NCBI GenBank assembly: GCA_946543095.1
Contig: CAMNLO010000099.1
Coordinates: forward strand, 1-6,227
Source: an uncultured bacterium
GTDB taxonomy: Bacteria; Bacillota; Clostridia; Lachnospirales; Lachnospiraceae
Length of the DNA: 6,227 nt
Direction: 5' to 3'
Shown: one piece after another, positions 1 through 5,404 of the stretch
Layout of the letters: each line of letters opens with the position of its first letter
Numbering within the stretch: position 1 is the first letter of the stretch
The notes under the pieces: generated by a model
Databases searched by the model: none
Seen by the model: the letters and a program-made list of their open reading frames with translations, nothing else
What the model was told of the DNA's origin: nothing
Translations under genes and position numbers: made by a program

Positions 1-51
1 CTCGTGCAAGCACGGCCGGATTTCATGGCTTCGGCTCACTGCTTTTTCCAT
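1..51 (-). CDS. Possible start of a further minus-strand gene (partial)
   Basis: An ATG at 51-49 opens a frame running off the window edge for 17 codons (MEKAVSRSHEIRPCLHE), starting 9 nt after the stop of the upstream fusion gene. The spacing would suit an operon partner. No convincing Shine-Dalgarno sequence was found; the nearest purine run, GACGGGAAAT, overlaps the previous stop codon. The peptide is too short to assign to a family. No terminator hairpin with a T-run is visible between 1 and 61, so read-through into a downstream gene is plausible. Confidence 0.25.
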   Translation of the reverse strand, partial: MEKAVSRSHEIRPCLHE

Positions 52-60
52 ACTGTCAGC

Positions 61-2748
61 TTATTTCCCGTCTCTGATTTCGTCAAGCCGGCGTTCCAGG
101 TCTTCAAATTCCTCGAAGCTCAGCTCCGTTTCCTCGCACCAGGTCTTCTGTGCAAGATAGGGGATGGCTTCAAACAGCCGGTCCAGCATATCCTCTTCCC
201 CCATTCCGTTTTCGATGTTTCCGGTAAAATCATTCCACAAAGCCAGCTGCGCACCCAGAAGCTTCTCCTTCGGCAGTAGGATGCTGCCTTTGGGGGCTTC
301 CCCCGCAAACACGTCCACCGGGAAACGGCAGACCCGGAAGGAGCTGTAGAATCCCTCCTTATCCAGCCGGTCCTGGCCGCTGCCGGGAATGATATAAAGC
401 TCCGAGTGGTTCGCGTTGATCAAGGAAAAACCCAGATCAGCCATGGCCTGAGGATCCGCCCACCAGGTATTCCAGATCACCATCTGCCTCCGGTGGCCGT
501 CCTCCGACAGGGCAGCCGGCAGGGGCACGGCGCCGGAGCCGGTCAGCTGGGAAAGGGAGCCCCAGAAGCGGACGGTCTTTCCGGTCTTTTCCCGCTGAGT
601 GATGTTGTAATTGAGAAAGCCCAGATATTCGTCGGGATTGCCGTAGTATTCGTCGCCGCCGATATGGAGGATGGGACAGCCGCTGAAGGTGTCCTCCTGC
701 TCCGCCCACAGGGAATCGATGAATTCCCAGACCCCGGGATCCAAAAGGTTGAACTGGTCCACAGCCCCCAGCACCGGCAGGCCGAGAGCGGGGCTTTTTG
801 CCGTGAAGGCAAGGGAATGGGCGGGGGTATCGATCTCCGGTACGATCCGGATGCCAAGAGCAGCGGCCTGCTCCACCAGTTCCCTGAATTCTTCCTTTGT
901 GTAGAACAGATCCTGTGATGTGTAGCCTTCCCCGGACCCGGAGGTCAGGCTGCTTTCCAGACGGTAGGCGGCATACAGGGAATCCGCATCCGCAAGATCC
1001 TCCAGGCCGGAATAGGCCAGGATCTCGTTGTCGTTTAAGTGCAGTGACAGCTCGTTTAAGCGATAGGCGCTCATCCGTCCAAGCAGCCGCAGCAGGGCAT
1101 CCTTTGACACCGGCTTTCTGGCCACATCCAGGCTGATGCTGCGCACCGGGTAAGCCGGGGTGTCCGTGATATTTCCCCGGGGGAGGGGGATCGTGAGAGC
1201 ATCCTCATTTTCCGGGGCGCAAAGAAACGCAAGCTGGGAAAGGGTCTGCACTCCCCAGACAAGGCCCTTCTGTGTGGAAGCCTCCACCCGGACGGAGCGG
1301 CCAAGGAGAATGCGGTAGCTTTCATCCTGTTCATATTCCGGGATACGGGAGGCTTTCCCCGGGTGCAGCGTCAGGATGATGGAGCCCTCTTTTACGAAGG
1401 CGGTGAGGGCAGGGGGAAAGGGGGAGTCCGATGTCAGCGGCCTGACAGAAAGGGAGAACCCAAGTCCCGCAAGCTCATCACGAAGTAGCCCGGCAGCCTC
1501 CATGCAGTCCTCATCCGCCAGGATCGGTGTTTCCGCAGTCAGAGTGAAAAGCCCCCGTCCTTCTTCCCAGGAGGAAACAGAGGGGATCAGCTTTGGCGCG
1601 GGATTGACGGGAATGGAGAGCCTCGCCAGATACAGCGCAAGGGCCGCGATCCCGGCCAGGAGAAGGACGGAGATCAGAAACCACAGCAGCCGACGTCTGC
1701 TTTTTTTCGTAAAGATCCCCAGGCGCCGCCCCAGGGAGAGATTGGCCCGGATCCACATATCCTTTGCACGGATAAACTTTGCCTGAAGATGTCCCAGGCC
1801 TAAGGCAGGGCCGGTGAGGGGAGTGTTCAGTTTTTTGTATTTCGGGGAACGCTGCTTGTAAGCGGTCAGTTCCGCCCTGCATTCCTCCGGGGTAAAGAGC
1901 TGTCCGCTGCGGTCCAGATAGAGGAAACGGTCATAGATGTTCTGTTCCCCGGACCAGTAGCCGTCGGAAACATTGTGCCTGGCCCAGTATTTCGGCGCCA
2001 GGATCAGGGCGGCGTTTTCATTGGTGTAGGAGGGGAAAAAGCCGAAGGAGGAATTGGAGAGGATCAGGTAGCGGGCGCTCCTCAGAGCCAGATAATCCCC
2101 CATGGTGGAAAAATGCTTTGCCAGAACCTCCGGCAGGATCCGTTCCGCCGCGGCAAAGTCATCCGTGATCACCAGAAATTCCATATCCGGACGTTCCTTT
2201 TTCATCCGGGCCATGGCATCCTTGTAGTATTTTCTGCGCAAAAACAGCTCCGGGGATCCGGTGTACTCGCCGCCCCGGATATTGATCAGACAGAGGTTTT
2301 CCATGGCCGGGACAGGGGATGGGCATTCCTTCCGGGGAGCAAGCCACCCCGGCAGCTCCCGCATACAGGCTCTGAAATAGCCCTCCGCCTGAAGATTTCC
2401 CATGATCAGCACCCCGCCCTCGGGATCGAGCGTATGAAGGGAGGGATCCTCCGGGGAGACATAGCAGCCGATGGTCAGATCGTGGGTGGAATTGCCGAGA
2501 AACAGGCGGTCTTCGTGCTCTGTGACGGTGGTTTTAAAATCCTGCTCCGAAGCGGAGATCCCATAGTCCGGCTCCAGGAAGGGAGCGCCGTCCTTTGTGC
2601 CGTCGGAGAGGGCTTTTTGCATCAGCTCTTTGCCGAGTATGGCAAACTCCGCCCCCAGCTCCTTCGCCAGGGCCCTGACGGAAACATACGCGAACAACAT
2701 ATTGCCAAGGCCCATGCCCTTGACGATCTTTGTGCCGATCAACCTCAA
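61..2748 (-). CDS. GT11-like glycosyltransferase - transmembrane helix - GH20 hexosaminidase fusion protein
   Basis: Bifunctional 895-residue membrane protein. Residues 1-300 resemble GT11 (alpha-1,2-fucosyltransferase family): glycine-rich GMGLGNMLFAYV (11-22) near the start, NIRGGEY (156-162) at the place of the family's HxRRGDY nucleotide-sugar motif, FLVITDD (191-197), and LSNSSFGFFPSY (230-241) matching the LSNSTFSWW-type motif. A basic cluster KKSRRR (348-353) precedes one hydrophobic helix (about 354-376), so the transferase should be cytoplasmic and the rest extracellular. Residues about 385-530 look like the GH20 N-terminal beta domain. About 531-870 is the GH20 barrel, with LDVARKPVS (540-548), PEIDTPAHS (637-645) and HIGGDE (695-700); D699 and E700 are the expected substrate-assisted catalytic pair. 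LYIIPG (784-789) and LWND (837-840) recall the lacto-N-biosidase branch rather than classical hexosaminidases (from memory). TTG start chosen because the glycine-rich motif lies near the N-terminus in GT11, and a TAA closes the frame at 2767-2769. Both domains seem full length. Domain calls are strong; donor, acceptor and substrate are unknown. Confidence 0.88.
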   Translation of the reverse strand: MRLIGTKIVKGMGLGNMLFAYVSVRALAKELGAEFAILGKELMQKALSDGTKDGAPFLEPDYGISASEQDFKTTVTEHEDRLFLGNSTHDLTIGCYVSPEDPSLHTLDPEGGVLIMGNLQAEGYFRACMRELPGWLAPRKECPSPVPAMENLCLINIRGGEYTGSPELFLRRKYYKDAMARMKKERPDMEFLVITDDFAAAERILPEVLAKHFSTMGDYLALRSARYLILSNSSFGFFPSYTNENAALILAPKYWARHNVSDGYWSGEQNIYDRFLYLDRSGQLFTPEECRAELTAYKQRSPKYKKLNTPLTGPALGLGHLQAKFIRAKDMWIRANLSLGRRLGIFTKKSRRRLLWFLISVLLLAGIAALALYLARLSIPVNPAPKLIPSVSSWEEGRGLFTLTAETPILADEDCMEAAGLLRDELAGLGFSLSVRPLTSDSPFPPALTAFVKEGSIILTLHPGKASRIPEYEQDESYRILLGRSVRVEASTQKGLVWGVQTLSQLAFLCAPENEDALTIPLPRGNITDTPAYPVRSISLDVARKPVSKDALLRLLGRMSAYRLNELSLHLNDNEILAYSGLEDLADADSLYAAYRLESSLTSGSGEGYTSQDLFYTKEEFRELVEQAAALGIRIVPEIDTPAHSLAFTAKSPALGLPVLGAVDQFNLLDPGVWEFIDSLWAEQEDTFSGCPILHIGGDEYYGNPDEYLGFLNYNITQREKTGKTVRFWGSLSQLTGSGAVPLPAALSEDGHRRQMVIWNTWWADPQAMADLGFSLINANHSELYIIPGSGQDRLDKEGFYSSFRVCRFPVDVFAGEAPKGSILLPKEKLLGAQLALWNDFTGNIENGMGEEDMLDRLFEAIPYLAQKTWCEETELSFEEFEDLERRLDEIRDGK

Positions 2749-2750
2749 AT

Positions 2751-2779
2751 TTGCGGAAAACTCCTGTTATTGCTATAAT
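2751..2779 (+). promoter_or_regulatory. Putative promoter for the CotH / lipoprotein genes
   Basis: TTGCGG (2751-2756) and a perfect TATAAT (2774-2779) are separated by 17 nt on the plus strand. The -35 keeps only the TTG of the consensus. Initiation would fall near 2786, leaving a leader of about 165 nt containing both dyad elements at 2807-2836 and 2854-2877. A second, weaker candidate nearer the gene (TATAGC at 2921-2926, with no good -35) cannot be excluded. Confidence 0.45.
2761..2765 (-). promoter_or_regulatory. Ribosome-binding site for the GT11-GH20 gene
   Basis: On the minus strand AGGAG lies 12 nt upstream of the TTG start at 2748. The gap is longer than the usual 5-9 nt, but no ATG or GTG is better placed, and the in-frame TAA at 2767-2769 excludes a start farther upstream. 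Together with TTG, this suggests modest translation initiation. Confidence 0.55.
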
Positions 2780-2806
2780 TATATTTTATTGTAAGCGAGG
2801 AAAGCA
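2778..2806 (-). promoter_or_regulatory. Putative promoter for the GT11-GH20 gene
   Basis: Reading the minus strand, a perfect TATAAT lies at 2783-2778. At 17-nt spacing the -35 position (2806-2801) reads TGCTTT, a poor match to TTGACA, so the promoter may need an activator or rely on its -10. Transcription would begin near 2771, giving a leader of only about 23 nt before the TTG start. The -10 overlaps the plus-strand -10 by two bases. Confidence 0.45.
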
Positions 2807-2836
2807 TTTGCGGATCGAGCATGCTCAAATCCGAAA
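2807..2836. repeat. Imperfect inverted repeat around GAGCATGCTC
   Basis: The core GAGCATGCTC (2817-2826) is a perfect 10-bp palindrome. It is flanked by CGGAT (2811-2815) and its complement ATCCG (2829-2833), then by TTT and AAA, with a one-base versus two-base bulge between the arms. It lies just upstream of the minus-strand -35 position and in the predicted plus-strand leader. It could be a regulator-binding operator or an RNA hairpin; there is no T-run, so a terminator is unlikely. Confidence 0.5.
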
Positions 2837-2853
2837 GTATTCTCCGAGCGACG

Positions 2854-2877
2854 ATATTGTAAATTCATTTACGATAT
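2854..2877. repeat. AT-rich 11-bp inverted repeat, candidate operator
   Basis: The left arm ATATTGTAAAT (2854-2864) and right arm ATTTACGATAT (2867-2877) are complementary at 10 of 11 positions, with a 2-bp centre. The single mismatch would be a G-U wobble in RNA, but the tiny loop fits a DNA-bound dimeric regulator better than a hairpin. The motif ACGATAT also occurs as a direct repeat at 2851-2857 and 2871-2877, with start points 20 bp apart. Confidence 0.5.
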
Positions 2878-2936
2878 ATAAAATGCGGATCATGCCTTTT
2901 CCGCAGTCCTGTTTACTGATTATAGCATACTTTTCC

Positions 2937-2941
2937 GGAGG
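2937..2941 (+). promoter_or_regulatory. Ribosome-binding site for the CotH-family gene
   Basis: GGAGG lies 9 nt upstream of TTG at 2951 and decides that start. The first in-frame ATG (2999) has no purine-rich sequence before it and would remove most of the first hydrophobic helix. Confidence 0.75.
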
Positions 2942-2950
2942 ATATCGAGC

Positions 2951-5404
2951 TTGCCTTTTGCCGCTGTCAAACTGATCGCCGTATGCGTGACTCTGCTCAT
3001 GGCAGGGATCGTGCTCTGGGCGGATATCGCCCTTTTGGGCAGATGGAAGGGCTTTCTCCATGCCGCGGCGGCAAGCGCGGTTTCCGGGGCGGCCTGTCTG
3101 AGGCTCCTCTTCCCGGGCACGGGCCTTACGGATATCTTTCAGACCATTTTGCATCTGAAGTTTTCCTATCCCTTGATCCTAAAGGGAAGCTTCGGCTTTC
3201 TGGGGATCTATTTAGTTAACATAATATTGGCAACAGGGATCCGCAGGATCTCAGGAGGCGCCGGTACTAAAAACCCGGGGAAGGAACAGCACCGCCGGGA
3301 AAAATCTCCGGGGGCAGCCCTTTATATTACCTCCGCCCTCTCGCTGATTCTGGTGCTTGGGGCAGTGATGCTGTATCGAAACGCCTATCATCTGCTCTCC
3401 ATTGAAAGCGCGGATCCTGCCGATGAGAGGCTTTTGCTCTATCATGGCGGCAATTTTACGCTGCCCCTTCGGGATGTGTATCTGACGGATGACCGGGAAA
3501 ACATGGAAAAGCTGCAGCTTGCCGACTATACGGCCCTGCCCAAGGTGAGCATCACACTGGATATCGCCGCAGCTCCGGAGCTGAATCTTTCCGAAGGGGA
3601 AATGCTGTTTCTGTCCACCAAAGGAGAACTTCTGGACCGTTATCAGATCCCGGATCCCGAGTCTCTGAAGCCGGCGCCCCCTGCGTTCTCCGCGGAAAGC
3701 GGATTCTATGACGATGCCTTTGAGCTGACACTGGCGGCGGAGGATAACGCGGTGATCTACTACACCCTGGACGGCTCCAGGCCTGGGGAGAACTCCGAAC
3801 CCTACACAGGCCCCATCCGGGTCTATGACAGATCCCCGGAGGCTAACCGTTTTAAGGATATCCCGAATTTTACCAGGCTGTATAACCCGGAAATGAAACC
3901 GACGGATCCGGTGCCCAAAGCCTTTATCATCCGGGCCGTGGCCATGGACGAAGAAGGCCGTGTCAGTGATATCGCCACGAAGACCTATTTTGTGGGGCAG
4001 CAGGGCCTTGAGGAGAAGGAGGTGATCTCTCTGGTTTCGGATCCCGACGACCTCTTTGGAGCCGAGAAGGGCATCTATGTCACCGGCGCCGAGTACGACG
4101 CCTGGTATCTGGGAGGACAGGAGGGAGAGGAGCCGCCGGTGAATTATGACGCAAAGTGGATGGAATCCGAGCGGGAGACGAATGTTGCCCTGTTCCGGGG
4201 CGGGCAGGAGGTATTGAACCAGGACGGAGGCATCCGGATCCAGGGCTCCTCCACCCGTTATTCCAGGGCAAAGCGCTTTTCCCTGTATGCCCGGGACACT
4301 TATTCCGGTTCTGACTATTTTGACTGTGAGCTCTTTCCGGACACCCTGACCCACTCCTTCGGCCTGCGGGACGGTTTAAACAACGCATTTCTGCAGGAGC
4401 TGTTTCAGGACAGGGCATTTGCCGCACAGCGCTCCCAGCCCGTTACCGTTTACCTGAACGGGGAATACTGGTATGACACCTATCTTCAGGAGCGCTACGG
4501 CGAGCGGTATCTGGAGCAGAAATATGACGTGGACAGGGACCGGCTCCTGATCATCAAGGACAATGACTACTTTGACGAGGACTACGCCCTGTATACGGAT
4601 CTCATGGACTACTGCACCACTTATTATCTCGGCTTTGACGAATACTATGAGGAGTTTTCGGAGCGCTTTGATATCCAGTCCTACATCGACTACACCGTGG
4701 CCAATGTGTACATCAATAATCAGGACTACGGACTGAAGAAGAACTGGAAGATCTGGTGTACAAAATACAAGAATGATTCTCCCTATGCCGACGGCAGGAT
4801 CCGGTTTTTGATGTATGATCTGGACGGCGTGGATTTTCCGGATCCCGATTATCTCGGGGTGCCGGAATGGGCGGCGATCAACACCCTCACCACGGAATAT
4901 TCCACGGGGGCCGTCCACAAGCAGATCTTCTTTGTGGCCTTAAGACAGCATCCCCGTTTTGTGAAGGATTTTGTGAACACCTTCATGGATATGACAAACT
5001 ACACATTCGCGATCCCTAGGGTGGAGGCCGTGATGAAGAAGTGGGGGGTGGATATCAACACCTGGAAGGACGGCTTTTTCCTGCACCGCAAGGACTATAT
5101 CGTGCCCATGGTCTACGAGGAAATGGAGCTGACCGGGTCTCTGGAGAATGTGACCATATCGGTCAACGATCCGTCCATGGGGAAGATCAAACTGAATACC
5201 ATCACCCCGGAGCTTACGGAAGGGGTCTGGAGCGGCGAGTATTTTACGGATTTTCCCGTAACCCTTAAGGCAGTTCCGGAAAGAGGCTTCCGGTTTGTGC
5301 GCTGGGAGGGAGATCTGGAGGATGCGGATCCCGTATCGGATAAGATCGAAGTCCCTGTAAAAGAAGGAGGAATTGGTCTGTATGCTGTTTTTGAAAAGGA
5401 ATAA
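2951..5404 (+). CDS. Membrane-anchored CotH-family kinase-like protein with chitobiase-C-type domain
   Basis: The 817-residue protein is predicted to sit in the membrane and act outside the cell. Hydrophobic segments at about 5-29, 36-54, 76-96 and 121-142 suggest four helices, the last two separated by a basic loop (98-118). Residues about 155-235 (VYLTDDRENMEKLQL, then a GELLDRYQIPD-type end) resemble a degenerate lamin-tail domain. About 242-348 matches the chitobiase/hexosaminidase C-terminal type: SGFYDDAFELTL, then YYTLDGSRP. The CotH domain spans about 355-720: GGIRIQGSSTR (426-436), KRFSLYARD (441-449), PVTVYLNGEYW (497-507), YLQERYGERYL (511-521), NNQDYGLKKNWKIW (589-602) and MYDLDG (621-626). 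K441, E514, N590, D592, D623 and D625 are candidates for the nucleotide/metal site. Residues about 732-815 look like a divergent InlB-type beta repeat (GFRFVRWEG). Some CotH proteins, such as Bacillus spore-coat CotH, phosphorylate proteins; the substrate here is unknown and a spore role is not shown. The stop overlaps the next gene by 23 nt. Confidence 0.88.
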   Translation: MPFAAVKLIAVCVTLLMAGIVLWADIALLGRWKGFLHAAAASAVSGAACLRLLFPGTGLTDIFQTILHLKFSYPLILKGSFGFLGIYLVNIILATGIRRISGGAGTKNPGKEQHRREKSPGAALYITSALSLILVLGAVMLYRNAYHLLSIESADPADERLLLYHGGNFTLPLRDVYLTDDRENMEKLQLADYTALPKVSITLDIAAAPELNLSEGEMLFLSTKGELLDRYQIPDPESLKPAPPAFSAESGFYDDAFELTLAAEDNAVIYYTLDGSRPGENSEPYTGPIRVYDRSPEANRFKDIPNFTRLYNPEMKPTDPVPKAFIIRAVAMDEEGRVSDIATKTYFVGQQGLEEKEVISLVSDPDDLFGAEKGIYVTGAEYDAWYLGGQEGEEPPVNYDAKWMESERETNVALFRGGQEVLNQDGGIRIQGSSTRYSRAKRFSLYARDTYSGSDYFDCELFPDTLTHSFGLRDGLNNAFLQELFQDRAFAAQRSQPVTVYLNGEYWYDTYLQERYGERYLEQKYDVDRDRLLIIKDNDYFDEDYALYTDLMDYCTTYYLGFDEYYEEFSERFDIQSYIDYTVANVYINNQDYGLKKNWKIWCTKYKNDSPYADGRIRFLMYDLDGVDFPDPDYLGVPEWAAINTLTTEYSTGAVHKQIFFVALRQHPRFVKDFVNTFMDMTNYTFAIPRVEAVMKKWGVDINTWKDGFFLHRKDYIVPMVYEEMELTGSLENVTISVNDPSMGKIKLNTITPELTEGVWSGEYFTDFPVTLKAVPERGFRFVRWEGDLEDADPVSDKIEVPVKEGGIGLYAVFEKE
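5364..5370 (+). promoter_or_regulatory. Ribosome-binding site for the lipoprotein gene, inside the CotH gene
   Basis: AAGGAGG lies inside the last codons of the CotH-family gene, 11 nt before ATG at 5382. An in-frame TTG at 5373 is only 2 nt from the motif and therefore too close. The placement supports translational coupling of the two genes. Confidence 0.7.

Noticed and set aside
1756..1758. Internal ATG (residue 331) as a separate start for a TM-GH20 protein
   Set aside because: AAAGGA is only 1 nt from the ATG, too close for efficient initiation, and the frame is continuous with the GT11 domain. A minor second product is not excluded.
1975..2778. 267-codon plus-strand open frame opposite the GT11 domain
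   Set aside because: It lies antisense to a frame with clear GT11 motifs, shows no recognisable domain, and is the kind of long shadow expected in GC-rich coding DNA.
2807..2836. Intrinsic terminator at the GAGCATGCTC dyad
   Set aside because: The stem is imperfect and no T-run follows on either strand; the site lies between divergent starts, where a terminator is not expected.
2749..2950. Riboswitch, tRNA, small RNA or CRISPR in the intergenic region
   Set aside because: No tRNA-like arms, repeat-spacer pattern or riboswitch core was recognised; only the promoter elements and two dyads stand out.
3251..4354. 367-codon minus-strand open frame opposite the CotH-family gene
   Set aside because: It is antisense to well-supported chitobiase-type and CotH motifs, and its low-complexity residue pattern matches no family I know.
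4376..4918. 180-codon minus-strand frame rich in Val and Ile
   Set aside because: Antisense shadow of the conserved CotH core; its hydrophobicity comes from the Asp/Tyr/Asn-rich sense codons.
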